64,000 nt of DNA from Amycolatopsis benzoatilytica AK 16/65 (GCF_000383915.1 NZ_KB912942.1:255806-319805), one strand, 5' to 3'. Positions 18,596 through 27,361 are shown, counted from the first letter of the stretch. Numbers and translations: made by a program. The notes: generated by a model from the letters alone, not told the origin.

Positions 18596-20764
18596 CTAGT
18601 CCTTGACCACCTCGCACAACGAGGCCCGCAGCGGCGCGCTGCCGCTGATCGGGTCGCTCGGGCCCAGGCTCAGCACGAGGTTCAGGTTCGCGCTCCCGTC
18701 GCCGACCGCCGGATAGCCGGGGCTGCCCAGCACGCCCGACGGCTGCCACCAGCCGTGCTGGCCGCACACGACGTCCGGGCTGAGGTTGCCGTTGAACTTC
18801 GCTTTCGCGCGGATGCTGCCCCGCGGCGTCTCCAGCCGCACCCAGTCGCCGGCTTCCACGCCGCGCGCGGACGCCGCGTCGGGGTGCAGTTCGAGCGTCG
18901 GGTCGGGCGCGGACTTGCGCAGGCTGGCGATCTGCCGATGCTGGGTTTCGCAGAAGAACAGCGATTTCGCGCAGGTCAGGATCAACGGGTAACGCGCGGT
19001 CAGGTCCGGCCGGGAGACCGGGCTGATCGACGGCTCGGCGTAGGTCGGCAGCGGCGGGTAGCCGTGGTCCCGCAGCGTCTCGGAGTACAGCTCGACCAGC
19101 CCGGACGGCGTCCGGAAGCCGCGTTGTTCGTACTTGCGGTAGACCGTCTCCAGCGGCAGCCGGATGCCTTCCGGAGCTGCCCGCAGCTGGTCGAGCGTGA
19201 GCCCGCTGGGTTCGAGCTGGTACTGCCAAGCGGCCTCGACATCGCCGTGGAAGAACTGCTCGCCCAGCCCCAGCCAGACCGCCAGGTCGAAGATGACCTG
19301 AAGGTCGGACCGCGCCTCGCCGCGCGGGGCGACCACCGGCTGTCGCAATTGGACAGTCGACACCGCGGCCTGGCTGATCTCGAAGCCGACCCGCAGCGCC
19401 GCGGCCTCCCATGCGCTCGTCACCGGCAGCACGAGATCCGCCTGCTCCGCGGTCGGGTTGAGGAACAAATCGGTGTGGACGAAGAAATCCAGCGCGCCGA
19501 GCGCGGCCCGGCCCCGCGCGCTGTCGCCGTTGGCCAGCACCAGGTTTGCCCCGAAGTTGACCAGTGCGCGCGCCCGGTACGGCACGCCGTCCAGCGCCGC
19601 CCGGTAGAAGTCCTCGCCGGTGACGAACTCGTACTTCGCCGGGCCGAGCGGCCGGTCGCCGACGCCGATCGCGCCGCCGCGCTGCTCGGCGGTCAGGAAC
19701 TCCCGCCCGTCGACCGGGTTGGTCGGCACCGGCGTGAACAGCACGTTCCCGCCGGGCACGTCGATGCAGCCGGTGAGCGCGTAGAGCTGGCTAATCGCCC
19801 GCGCGGTCTGGGTGGAGTTGCTCTGCTGCTCCAGCCCGCTCCAGGTGTAGAACGCCACCGGCCGCTCCTCCCAAAGCAGCCGTGCGGTGTCGACTATCTG
19901 ATCCGCGGGCACGCCGGTGATCTGCTCGGCGGCCTCGGGCGCGAACTGCGCGCACTCTTCGACGATCAGGTCCCACACCTGCCGGGTCGCGGTGACCTGC
20001 TGCGGCGCGTTCGTCCACCGCGTGACGAATTCCTTGTCGTACCAACCGTTCTCGATCATCACGTGGGTGAGGGAGAGAGCCAGTGCGGCGTCCGTGCCGG
20101 GACGGACCCGCAGCCACTGGTCGGCCTTGCTGGCCAGGCCGGCCTTGCGCGGGTCGACCACGACGAGCTTGGCGCCGGCTCGCCGCGCGGAGGTGGTCGC
20201 GGTGGCATGCGAGAGCCGGGATACCGATGGGTTGTAGCCCCAATAGAGGATGCAGCGCGCGTTCTCGAGGTCGGGCACGTAGCTGCCGGGCACCGGCTCG
20301 CCCCAGGTGCTGAGCGTGCTCAAGTGGCGGCCCCAGCCGCAGAGCTCCATGTAGGTGAGCGCGTTGGGACTGCCGAAGGCGCGCCGGAGCCGGGTGTACC
20401 AGTCGATCGAGTCCGACATCGCCGATGTCGACGGTGAGGCGTTGCCGAACAGCACCGACTCCGGCCCGGACTCCGCGGCGATGACGGTCAGCTGCGCGGC
20501 GACGGTGTCGAGCGCCTCGTCCCAGGTAATGCGTTCCCAGCCCGGGTCGGCCGCGCCCTTCGGAGCGGTGCGCCGCAGCGGGTGCAGCAGCCGGTCCGGA
20601 TGCTCGACGATCTCCGGCGCGGCCTTGCCTTTGACACAGATCGCCTGCCCGGTCGGATGCCCGGGCAGCGGGCGAAGCGACAGCAACCGGCCGTCTTCGA
20701 CCGCGGCGGTGGCTCCGCACCGGGACGCGCACAGGGGGCAGAATGTCGGTACATCGGTCGCCAT
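18596..20764 (-). CDS. Molybdopterin-dependent oxidoreductase (DMSO reductase family, Fe-S)
   Basis: 722-residue Mo-bis-MGD enzyme. A N-terminal [4Fe-4S] motif uses C9, C12, C16 and C43 (CPLCASRCG...GQAICVKG). The probable Mo ligand is C142 in MELCGWGRH, aligned with the Cys of periplasmic nitrate reductases and the Sec of formate dehydrogenase H. The C-terminal molybdopterin-dinucleotide domain (about 600-722) has ANLNLVLS and CGQHGWWQP. There is no Tat signal, so it is cytoplasmic. No electron-transfer or membrane subunit is adjacent, so it is an orphan catalytic subunit; the substrate is unknown. GGAGGTG lies four bases before the ATG at 20764. The next gene is divergent. Confidence 0.88.
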   Translation of the reverse strand: MATDVPTFCPLCASRCGATAAVEDGRLLSLRPLPGHPTGQAICVKGKAAPEIVEHPDRLLHPLRRTAPKGAADPGWERITWDEALDTVAAQLTVIAAESGPESVLFGNASPSTSAMSDSIDWYTRLRRAFGSPNALTYMELCGWGRHLSTLSTWGEPVPGSYVPDLENARCILYWGYNPSVSRLSHATATTSARRAGAKLVVVDPRKAGLASKADQWLRVRPGTDAALALSLTHVMIENGWYDKEFVTRWTNAPQQVTATRQVWDLIVEECAQFAPEAAEQITGVPADQIVDTARLLWEERPVAFYTWSGLEQQSNSTQTARAISQLYALTGCIDVPGGNVLFTPVPTNPVDGREFLTAEQRGGAIGVGDRPLGPAKYEFVTGEDFYRAALDGVPYRARALVNFGANLVLANGDSARGRAALGALDFFVHTDLFLNPTAEQADLVLPVTSAWEAAALRVGFEISQAAVSTVQLRQPVVAPRGEARSDLQVIFDLAVWLGLGEQFFHGDVEAAWQYQLEPSGLTLDQLRAAPEGIRLPLETVYRKYEQRGFRTPSGLVELYSETLRDHGYPPLPTYAEPSISPVSRPDLTARYPLILTCAKSLFFCETQHRQIASLRKSAPDPTLELHPDAASARGVEAGDWVRLETPRGSIRAKAKFNGNLSPDVVCGQHGWWQPSGVLGSPGYPAVGDGSANLNLVLSLGPSDPISGSAPLRASLCEVVKD

Positions 20765-20847
20765 CGGGCACCTCCGGACTCTGCATGAGGAATCGGGGCC
20801 GGCTCGTCCGGTGTAACAGCCTACTGAGCGGCGGCGACCCTGCCGTA

Positions 20848-22380
20848 GTGAAGGAAACCGCGCCGGTGCGGTTGTCCGAGCTGGTCGCCACGCTCTCGCT
20901 GGTGGCCGACCTCGGCATGGGCCGTCCGATGGAGCGCGTGCTGCGGCAGACGGTGATCGCACTGAGGCTGGCCGACGCGGCCGGCGCGGACGAGAGCGTG
21001 CGCGCGGCCGCTTACTACACGTCCTTGCTCACCTGGGTCGGTTGCGCCGCCGACACCAGCGAGCTGGCCGAGCTGTTCGGCGACGAGACCGAGCTGTACG
21101 CGGACAGCCACGACGGGGATCTCGCCGGCGTCGCGATGGCCATGTTCGTCCTCCGCCACCTCGGCCGCGGCGCTCCGCCGCTGCGCCGGGCCGCGCTGGC
21201 CGGCCAGTTCCTCGCCACCGCTGGCCGGTCGGTGCAGCAGGTCATGCAGGCTCATTGCCAAAGCGCCAGCGAACTCGCCGGGCGGCTGGACCTCGGCGCC
21301 GACGTGTGCCGTCCGCTGCTGCAGTCGTTCGAGCGCTGGGACGGCCGAGGCATCCCGGGCGAAGCCGGCGGCGCGGACCTCGACCTCGCGATCCGGCTGG
21401 TGCACCTCGCCGACAACGTCGAAGCGTTCCACCACACCGCGGGCGGGGACGGCGCGGCGGCGGTCGCACGGGAACGCCGGGGCACCCAGTTCGACCCGTC
21501 ACTGGTCGACTGCTTCCTCCAGCATCGCGCCGACGTGCTGGCCGGGCTCGACCACATCCGGGCCTGGGACGAGGTGATCGCACTCGACCCACAGCTCGGC
21601 GCGCGGCTGTCCGAGGCCGACCTCGACCGCGCGCTGCAGGCGTTCGGCGACTTCGCCGACCTCAAATCCCCGCCCCGGCTGGGTCACTCGCGCGGCGTCG
21701 CGACACTCGCCGCGGCCGCCGCGGGCCGGCTCGGCCTGCCCGCGGACGACGTCCGGCTGGTGCGCCGCGCCGGCTGGGTACACGACATCGGGATGATCGG
21801 CGTACCGAGCGGGATCTGGAACGCGACCCGCCCGTGGTCGCTTGCGCAGGCAGAACGCGCGCGCACCCATCCGTACCTGACCGAACGGATGCTCGCCGGA
21901 ATGCCCGGGCTGGCCGCGGTCGCGCGATGCGCGGCCCAGCACCACGAACGGCTCGACGGTTCCGGCTACCCGCACGGCCTTTCCGGGGACGCACTCCCGA
22001 TGCCGGCCCGGCTGCTCGCCGCCGCCGACGTCCGCCACGCCCTTGGCGAGCCGCGCCCGCACCGCGCCCCGCTCACCCGGGACGCGGCGGCGGGCATCCT
22101 GACCGCCGAAGCCCGCGCGGGCCGTCTCGACCCCGACGCGGTCACCGCCGTACTGGCCTCGGACGGTCAGCGGGTACGCCGCACCGCGGCCGGGCTGACC
22201 GCGCGAGAGACGGAAGTCCTGCTGCACCTGGCACGCGGCCGGACTAACCCGGAGATCGCCGCCGCGCTCACGGTGTCCCGGAAGACGGTTTCGACGCACC
22301 TGGAGCACATTTACGCCAAACTCGGCGTGACCACCCGGACGCAGGCCGCGCTGGTCGCGTTGCGCCGCGGGCTGACCTGA
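20848..22380 (+). CDS. HD/HD-GYP-like domain protein with C-terminal LuxR helix-turn-helix
   Basis: 510-residue fusion. The first half (about 1-250) is helical with degenerate HD-like features. The second half holds an HD-GYP-like core: HDIGMIGVPSGIWN (metal ligands H and D present, the usual Lys of HDIGK is Met), HPYLTERML, and QHHERLDGSGYPHGLSGDALPMPARLLAAAD, which keeps HHE and GYP. A LuxR domain ends the protein (LTARETEVLLHLARGRTNPEIAAALTVS with VSRKTVSTHLEHIYAKL). HD-GYP domains hydrolyse c-di-GMP; DNA binding fused to that core suggests a nucleotide- or metal-sensing regulator, but activity is unproven. The GTG at 20848 is chosen because upstream frame runs into the divergent gene. Confidence 0.78.
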   Translation: MKETAPVRLSELVATLSLVADLGMGRPMERVLRQTVIALRLADAAGADESVRAAAYYTSLLTWVGCAADTSELAELFGDETELYADSHDGDLAGVAMAMFVLRHLGRGAPPLRRAALAGQFLATAGRSVQQVMQAHCQSASELAGRLDLGADVCRPLLQSFERWDGRGIPGEAGGADLDLAIRLVHLADNVEAFHHTAGGDGAAAVARERRGTQFDPSLVDCFLQHRADVLAGLDHIRAWDEVIALDPQLGARLSEADLDRALQAFGDFADLKSPPRLGHSRGVATLAAAAAGRLGLPADDVRLVRRAGWVHDIGMIGVPSGIWNATRPWSLAQAERARTHPYLTERMLAGMPGLAAVARCAAQHHERLDGSGYPHGLSGDALPMPARLLAAADVRHALGEPRPHRAPLTRDAAAGILTAEARAGRLDPDAVTAVLASDGQRVRRTAAGLTARETEVLLHLARGRTNPEIAAALTVSRKTVSTHLEHIYAKLGVTTRTQAALVALRRGLT

Positions 22381-22436
22381 GAAAGATCGGGCAGTTACCC
22401 GATCCGCGTCGCCGCCGCGAGCGGTAAACCTGAGTC

Positions 22437-22844
22437 ATGACAACCCAACTCCAGTCCTCCCGCCTTGCGGCGGCGGACGCCTTGCTCCGGGCGCTGTCCG
22501 GGCAGAACTTCGCCCGGATCGCCTCCACAATGGACACTGAGGCGCAACTGAGCGCCCTGCTTCCGCACGGACTGCGCGAATTTCGCGGGCCGGACGAGAT
22601 CGAGGCCGCGTTCACTCGCTGGTTCGGCGACCTCGACGAGTTCGAGCTGGTCGAGGGAGAGATCGACAAGGTCGGCCCTCGGCTGCACCTGCGCTGGCGG
22701 GCGCGGGTGCGCGGCGAACGCCTCGGCGCGGGCTGGTTCTCGGTGGAACAGCAGGCGTACGCCGACGACGACGGCGCGGATGGCCGGTTCTCGCGGATGG
22801 TGCTGCTGTGCTCCGGCTATTGCCCCGAAGGCGGGGCGCGCTGA
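22437..22844 (+). CDS. NTF2-like (SnoaL-type) small protein
   Basis: 135 residues with the pattern of a cone-shaped NTF2-like fold: an N-terminal helix pair (SRLAAADALLRALSGQNFARIASTM), LREFRGPDEIEAAFTRWF, and alternating strands to the C-terminus (LHLRWRARVRG, GWFSVEQQAYA, RMVLLCSGYCP). Such proteins are isomerases, cyclases or ligand-binding domains, and no catalytic residues can be assigned. The ATG at 22437 lies 56 bases after the HD/LuxR stop on the same strand, possibly in one transcript. A hairpin overlaps its stop. Confidence 0.6.
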   Translation: MTTQLQSSRLAAADALLRALSGQNFARIASTMDTEAQLSALLPHGLREFRGPDEIEAAFTRWFGDLDEFELVEGEIDKVGPRLHLRWRARVRGERLGAGWFSVEQQAYADDDGADGRFSRMVLLCSGYCPEGGAR

Positions 22845-22890
22845 CCAGACGCCGGATCCGCCGGAGGCGGCCCGGCGGATCCATCTGGTC
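22843..22890. terminator. Hairpin overlapping the stops of two convergent genes
   Basis: The arms GACCAGA...GGATCCGCCGG and CCGGCGGATCC...TCTGGTC fold with a small bulge around an AGGCGGC loop. The structure spans both stop codons, consistent with bidirectional termination. Confidence 0.65.
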
Positions 22891-23503
22891 ATCCGGCCAG
22901 AACCGAGGTCTCCCAAGCGAATCCGTCCGGGTCCGTCATCGGCCCGGCGTCCCCGCCGATGGTCAGCCGATGCGAGCCCGAGCCCTCCATCGGCACGCCA
23001 GCGTCCTTGGCCAGCGCGCGCCGGCCGTACAGCGCCAGCTTGATCGGGCTGGTCTCGAACTCCACGTACTTCTTGCCGAAGCTCTTGCCCACCTCGAGCC
23101 GGTGCGAGACATAGAACTCCTTGCTGGCCGCCACGTCCGACGCGCCCAGCAGCAGCACCATCTGCTCGTACTCGCGAACCCCGGCACCGGTGTCCTTTTT
23201 GGAGGAACACGCGACCTTCCAGATCGCGCCGTCCGGGGCCCGCACGACGCCGCCGAAACCCCAGAACGACTTGGCGGCGGGTTTCAGGGACGTGCCGCCC
23301 GCGGCCAGCGCGGCGTCCAGGTAGGCGACCGCGTTGGCAGGCTGGGCGACCGTGAGCGACAAGGTGTATCCGCGGAAGCCGCTGGTCGGCGCGTCCGACT
23401 GGCGGAAGCGGAGCCGGTCGCCCAGGTCGAACGCGCTGAGGTAGAAGCGCTCGGCGGCGGCGACATCGGGAACGTCGAGGGTGATGAAGTCGAAGGAAGT
23501 CAT
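22889..23503 (-). CDS. VOC (glyoxalase/bleomycin-resistance fold) protein
   Basis: 204-residue protein with two vicinal-oxygen-chelate modules. The first begins MTSFDFITLDVPDVAAAERFY and ends FGGVVRAPDGAIWKVA. The second is YEQMVLLLGASDVAASKEFY to TIGGDAGPMTDPDGFAWETSVLAG. The family includes glyoxalases, dioxygenases and drug-binding proteins; metal ligands are not clear enough to assign a reaction. The ATG at 23503 starts the first strand directly. Co-oriented with the MmcQ/YjbR gene upstream (53 bases). Confidence 0.75.
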   Translation of the reverse strand: MTSFDFITLDVPDVAAAERFYLSAFDLGDRLRFRQSDAPTSGFRGYTLSLTVAQPANAVAYLDAALAAGGTSLKPAAKSFWGFGGVVRAPDGAIWKVACSSKKDTGAGVREYEQMVLLLGASDVAASKEFYVSHRLEVGKSFGKKYVEFETSPIKLALYGRRALAKDAGVPMEGSGSHRLTIGGDAGPMTDPDGFAWETSVLAG

Positions 23504-23556
23504 GCCGTAAACGCTAAATCCGGCCGCCGCCCGGACGCTTCTCGATTCCTGATCGC

Positions 23557-23967
23557 TTACCGCGCGAGCCACGCCTCGCGCCGCCGCGGCGACGCCCGCG
23601 ACAGCCAAGCGTCCTCGACCACTTCGGTCAGTTCCTGCAGCGTGAGGTCGTCGAGCCGGGCCGCGCGGACCAGCACCGAAGGGTGGCCGTCGAAGTGCGG
23701 GGTAGTGAAAAACGGGCTGTCCGGGTCCTGGACCAGGGCCTGCTTGTCCGATTCGGACGGCACCCAGAACACGATGACGTCCGGGTAGCGCTCGCCGGTC
23801 TCCGGGTCGAACGCGTCCGGCCGCGGCGTCCGGAAGAACACGAACGACTTCCGGCCGACCTGGTACACCGGGTTCCCGCCGCCGCCGCGCTCCACCGTGA
23901 CGTGCGGCATTCCCAGCGCCAGTTCGTGCACGTCCTCGACCGTCGCGCGGCGCGGCGAAGCTGCCAT
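23557..23967 (-). CDS. MmcQ/YjbR family protein
   Basis: 136-residue protein of the MmcQ/YjbR (CyaY-like fold) family. Visible signature: ALGMPHVTVERGGGGNPVYQVGRKSFVFF, FWVPSESDKQAL and FFTTPHFDGHPSVLVRA, with a terminal helix LTEVVEDAWLSRAS. The members are often called DNA-binding by fold, but no cellular role is established. It is divergent from the PucR gene across 47 bases. Confidence 0.8.
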   Translation of the reverse strand: MAASPRRATVEDVHELALGMPHVTVERGGGGNPVYQVGRKSFVFFRTPRPDAFDPETGERYPDVIVFWVPSESDKQALVQDPDSPFFTTPHFDGHPSVLVRAARLDDLTLQELTEVVEDAWLSRASPRRREAWLAR

Positions 23968-24014
23968 GTCTCGCAGGATACGACCGGGCGGGCATCGTCG
24001 GGTATGAACAGGAC

Positions 24015-25553
24015 ATGGTCACGCTGGATCGGCTCGTCAACGTCCTCGGCGGATACGGCGCGCGGTTGTGCTGCTGTCCCGTCGCGCGCGAGACGGCGCT
24101 GCGCGACGTGGTGATGGGCGATCCCGCCGACCCGCGCGGGCTTCGGGGCGACGTCTACCTCGCGGTAGGCGTCGGGTCGGTGTTGGAGGCCGTGGAACGG
24201 GCGATCGCCGCGCGCGCGTCGGTCGTGCTGGTGCGCGGCGCGACAGCGCCGGGGCCGGATGAGAACGGGCGGGCCGAGGAGGGCCGGGTCGCGGTGCTTC
24301 TCGTGGACCCGGATGTGTCGTGGGGCCAGCTCGCCGGCGTGGTCTACGGCCTGGTGCTGGAAGGCCGCGAAACTGAATCCGGCCGCGGCCCGACCGACCT
24401 GTTCGCCTTGGCCGACAGCCTCGCCGACGCGCTCGGCAGCGCGGTCACCATCGAGGACCAGCTGTCCCGTGTGCTCGCCTACTCCAGCCGCCAGGAGGGC
24501 GCCGACCGCGTCCGGCTGGAGACAATCCTCGGCCGGCGCGTGCCGGATCCGGTGCGGGAACTGTTCGAGCGGCGCGGGGTGTTCGCGCACCTCGCGCAGT
24601 CGGACGAGCCGCTGTTCGTCGAAGCCGATTCCGCGCTCGGTCTCACCGGCCGGATGGTCGTCGCGGTCCGGGCCGGGCGCGAGACGCTCGGGTCGATCTG
24701 GGTGGAATGCGAGCAGCCGCTGCCCGACGCCCGGCGCACGGTGCTGCACGACAGTTCCCGCACGGTCGGCCTGCACCTGCTGCGGTCGCGGGCGAGCGCC
24801 GACCTGGAACGACAGGTCGAATCCGACCTGGTGATCCGCCTGCTGGAAGGAACCCCGGACGCGGCCGCCGTGCTCAGCCGGCTCGGGTTGCCGCCCGGCC
24901 GGTTCCGGGTGATCGCACTCCAAGCGCACATCGCCGACGAACGGCACGCCGCCCTGCTGCTCGCCTTCGAACGCGCGACGACCGGGTTCGGCTGGTCCCG
25001 GCCGGGCCGGAGCACGTTGTTCAGCAACACGGTCTACACGGTTCTGCCCGGGGAAGACGTCGCGACCGCACGTGCCTGGATCGACGGCATCCGCGACGCC
25101 TTGCCCGCGCAAGCGACTGTCGCGGCCGGCATCGGCGCGCCCGCGTCCACCGCGGAACTTCCGGCCAGCCGCCGCGAATCCGACGAATGCCTGGCACTGC
25201 ACGACACCCGATCGAAGCCCGGCGAGACAGTCGCTTACGACGAGTCCTGGGACGACATCCTGATCCTTCGCCTGCGCGCTGCCGCGGCCGCCGGCCGGGT
25301 CCCGGCCCGCGGTCCGATCGCCGACCTGGCGCGGCACGACACGGCGCATGCGACCGAGTACGTCGCGACGCTGCGGGCCTGGCTGGAGACCCAAGGCGAC
25401 CTGACGGAAGCCGCGGAACGGCTGGGCGTGCACCCGAACACGATCCGGTACCGGCTGCGGAAAATGGCGGAGGTGACGCCGCTGCGGCTGGACCTGCCCG
25501 CGAAACGGCTCGCGATGATCATCGAGCTGGCGGTCGCGGACTCGGCGCGCTGA
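24015..25553 (+). CDS. PucR/CdaR-family transcriptional regulator
   Basis: 512-residue regulator. The N-terminal PucR sensor domain (about 1-120, MVTLDRLVNVLGG) is followed by a GGDEF-like/GAF-like middle and a C-terminal PucR helix-turn-helix: LRAWLETQGDLTEAAERLGVHPNTIRYRLRKM near residue 455-490. Family members control purine, amino-acid or proline catabolism. The next gene, 300 bases downstream on the same strand, is a D-amino-acid dehydrogenase-like flavoprotein and a likely target; this is inference from position. The start at 24015 gives the canonical N-terminus. Confidence 0.85.
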   Translation: MVTLDRLVNVLGGYGARLCCCPVARETALRDVVMGDPADPRGLRGDVYLAVGVGSVLEAVERAIAARASVVLVRGATAPGPDENGRAEEGRVAVLLVDPDVSWGQLAGVVYGLVLEGRETESGRGPTDLFALADSLADALGSAVTIEDQLSRVLAYSSRQEGADRVRLETILGRRVPDPVRELFERRGVFAHLAQSDEPLFVEADSALGLTGRMVVAVRAGRETLGSIWVECEQPLPDARRTVLHDSSRTVGLHLLRSRASADLERQVESDLVIRLLEGTPDAAAVLSRLGLPPGRFRVIALQAHIADERHAALLLAFERATTGFGWSRPGRSTLFSNTVYTVLPGEDVATARAWIDGIRDALPAQATVAAGIGAPASTAELPASRRESDECLALHDTRSKPGETVAYDESWDDILILRLRAAAAAGRVPARGPIADLARHDTAHATEYVATLRAWLETQGDLTEAAERLGVHPNTIRYRLRKMAEVTPLRLDLPAKRLAMIIELAVADSAR

Positions 25554-25656
25554 GCCTCGGGCGAGCGGGCCGCGCGCCCGCCGTCGGGGTTTCGCGGTTT
25601 TGCCGTCGCACCTCGTTGCTTCGCCTCACTGCCGCGGCACCCAGCAAGCCCGCCCT

Positions 25657-25693
25657 GAGGAACTCTGAGTCCGTCAAGGGGCCCCTCACGGAC
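25657..25693. repeat. Interspersed hairpin repeat, copy 3 (truncated)
   Basis: Only the right half of the family is present (GAGGAACTCTGAGTCCGTCA then GGGGCCCCTCACGGAC). It lies after the PucR gene; GCGGGC...GCCCGC at 25565-25581 makes a further small hairpin there. Confidence 0.65.
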
Positions 25694-25854
25694 TTAAGGA
25701 AAAAAGCCGTCCAAGCCTGTTGGCCATATCGGACAAAACGACTCCGCCGGTTTGGCTGAACTCGACAACGCCGCCGACTCCGATCCGGGTCATCCTGGCC
25801 GCATCGGCAGCACGGCACTTCCGCGCTGCTCGGCCAGGTGCGGAAGGAAGACAG

Positions 25855-27117
25855 ATGGGCGATCTCGATCGGATGGACGGCGGGCCGCGGTCGGCGATCG
25901 TCGTCGGCGCGGGCATCGTCGGGTTGTCGACCGCCTGGTTCTTGCAGGAGCGTGGCGTGCGGGTCACTGTCGTCGACCGCGCGGGCATCGCCGCGGGCTC
26001 GTCCTGGGGCAACGCCGGCTGGCTTTCGCCCGGGCTTTCCATTCCGCTCAACGAACCCGCCGTCCTGCGCTACGGCCTGCGCTCGCTGCTCGACCGGCAG
26101 GCGCCGCTGCACGTCCCGGCCACACCGGACCCGCGGTTGTGGCAGTTCCTCGCCCGGTTCGCGGCGAACTGCACCAACCGGTCCTGGACCCGGGCTGTGC
26201 GCGCGAACCTGCCGTTCAACGAGGAATGCCTGGAAGCGTTCGACGTCCTGACCTCCAACGGCGTCGAAGCGCCCACCATCGACGCCCCGATCACCGCGAT
26301 GTTCGAGACCGCCGGACAGGCGCAGGCGCTCGTCGCGGAGCTGAACCGGCTCGGCGACGCGGGACAGCCGGTCTCCTGGACCCGGCTCTCCGGTCCGGCA
26401 CTGCGCGAACGCTTCCCGCAGGTCACCGACCGGATCGGGGCCGGCATCCGGATCGACGGGCAACGCTACGTCGACCCCGGCCGGTTCGCCGAAGCGCTCG
26501 CCCGGGCGGTGGTCAGCCGCGGCGGCACGATCCGGCACCGGTTCGACGTCGCGGCCGTGCGGCGGCACGACCACGCGTACACCGTGCAGTCGTCGAACGG
26601 CCGGACGGTCAACGCCAACGCGGTCGTTCTCGCCACCGGCGCGTGGCTGGGCGGATTGGCTCGAAAGTGGGGCGTGCGCGTCCCGGTGCGGGCCGGGCGC
26701 GGATACTCCTTCACCGTGCCGACTGATCAGCCGGTGCCCGGTCCGATCTACCTGCCCGACATCCGGGTCGCGTGCACGCCGTACCAAGGCGGCCTGCGGG
26801 TGGCCGGGACGATGGAGTTCCGCGAACCCGACGACCCGCTGTACCCCGCGCGCGTCAACGCGATCATCGCTTCGGCGCGGCCGCTGCTCAAGGGCCTGCG
26901 CTGGGAGGAACGCACCGACACGTGGGTCGGCTCGCGTCCGGTCACCGCCGACGGCCGCCCGGTGATCGGCGAGACCGGCGCGCCCGGCCTGTACGTCGCG
27001 GGCGGCCACGGCATGTGGGGCCTGACCCACAGCGCGGTCACCGGGCGGCTGCTGGCCGAGCAGATCACCACCGGGAAACAGCCGGAAGCCCTGCGCCCGT
27101 TCGACCCGTTGCGGTGA
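25855..27117 (+). CDS. FAD-dependent D-amino-acid dehydrogenase-like enzyme (DAO family)
   Basis: 420-residue flavoprotein of the DadA/DAO superfamily. The N-terminal FAD motif is VVGAGIVGLSTAWFLQERG. The segment GSSWGNAGWLSPGLSIPL is typical of DadA-like enzymes, and the C-terminus carries GSRPVTADGRPVIGETGAPGLYVAGGHGMWGLTHS. The likely reaction is oxidative deamination of a D-amino acid or secondary amine to the keto acid, with electrons passed to a quinone or other acceptor. The ATG at 25855 is preceded by GGAAGGAAG, an excellent ribosome site. The PucR gene upstream may regulate it. A 56-residue minigene follows after 7 bases. Confidence 0.82.
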   Translation: MGDLDRMDGGPRSAIVVGAGIVGLSTAWFLQERGVRVTVVDRAGIAAGSSWGNAGWLSPGLSIPLNEPAVLRYGLRSLLDRQAPLHVPATPDPRLWQFLARFAANCTNRSWTRAVRANLPFNEECLEAFDVLTSNGVEAPTIDAPITAMFETAGQAQALVAELNRLGDAGQPVSWTRLSGPALRERFPQVTDRIGAGIRIDGQRYVDPGRFAEALARAVVSRGGTIRHRFDVAAVRRHDHAYTVQSSNGRTVNANAVVLATGAWLGGLARKWGVRVPVRAGRGYSFTVPTDQPVPGPIYLPDIRVACTPYQGGLRVAGTMEFREPDDPLYPARVNAIIASARPLLKGLRWEERTDTWVGSRPVTADGRPVIGETGAPGLYVAGGHGMWGLTHSAVTGRLLAEQITTGKQPEALRPFDPLR

Positions 27118-27124
27118 GCCGGCC

Positions 27125-27295
27125 GTGTCCGCCGATCCCGCCGGTCCGCCGCCGACCGGGGACGAACACGCCGAGCTGATCTTCCTTCGCGCGGAGAACG
27201 CGTTGCTGCGCACCGAAAGGGACATTCTGGTGAAGGCCGCCGGCTGGTTCGCCGCCGACGCGCTCTCCCGCCGCCCTGATCCCGAGCCCCGCTGA
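27125..27295 (+). CDS. 56-residue protein resembling the coiled-coil end of IS3-type OrfA
   Basis: GTG-initiated short gene 7 bases after the dehydrogenase stop. The centre, LIFLRAENALLRTERDILVK followed by AAGWFA, matches the leucine-zipper tail of IS3-family transposase OrfA (LxRENxxLRxExDILKKAxxFFA). The helix-turn-helix that precedes it in OrfA is absent; instead there is a Pro-rich leader. No OrfB and no inverted repeats are nearby. It could be a transposase remnant or a domesticated coiled-coil microprotein. A strong hairpin follows directly, so it is the last gene of the dehydrogenase transcript. Confidence 0.6.
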   Translation: MSADPAGPPPTGDEHAELIFLRAENALLRTERDILVKAAGWFAADALSRRPDPEPR

Positions 27296-27316
27296 CCGCC
27301 GCGGGACTCCGCCAAA

Positions 27317-27361
27317 GTCCGTGGGGGCTGGACGCCTCCTGCTCACCCGGCCCCCACGGAC
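27317..27361 (+). terminator. Strong hairpin after the dehydrogenase/minigene unit
   Basis: GTCCGTGGGGGCTGG and CCGGCCCCCACGGAC form a 15-bp stem with one mismatch and a 15-base loop, between the minigene stop and the GreA/GreB-like start. There is no T-run, as in many actinomycete terminators. Confidence 0.65.

Noticed and set aside
18524..20437. Plus-strand open frame of 637 codons opposite the molybdenum enzyme
   Set aside because: Shadow of the molybdopterin oxidoreductase; Arg/Gly-rich and featureless.
24015..27117. PucR binding site before the D-amino-acid dehydrogenase
   Set aside because: The 25.70-25.85 kb region has AT-rich words such as GGCCATATCGGACAAAA, but none matches a known PucR motif well enough to name.
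27125..27295. An intact IS3 insertion sequence
   Set aside because: Only the coiled-coil part of OrfA is present; no OrfB, terminal repeats or target duplication.
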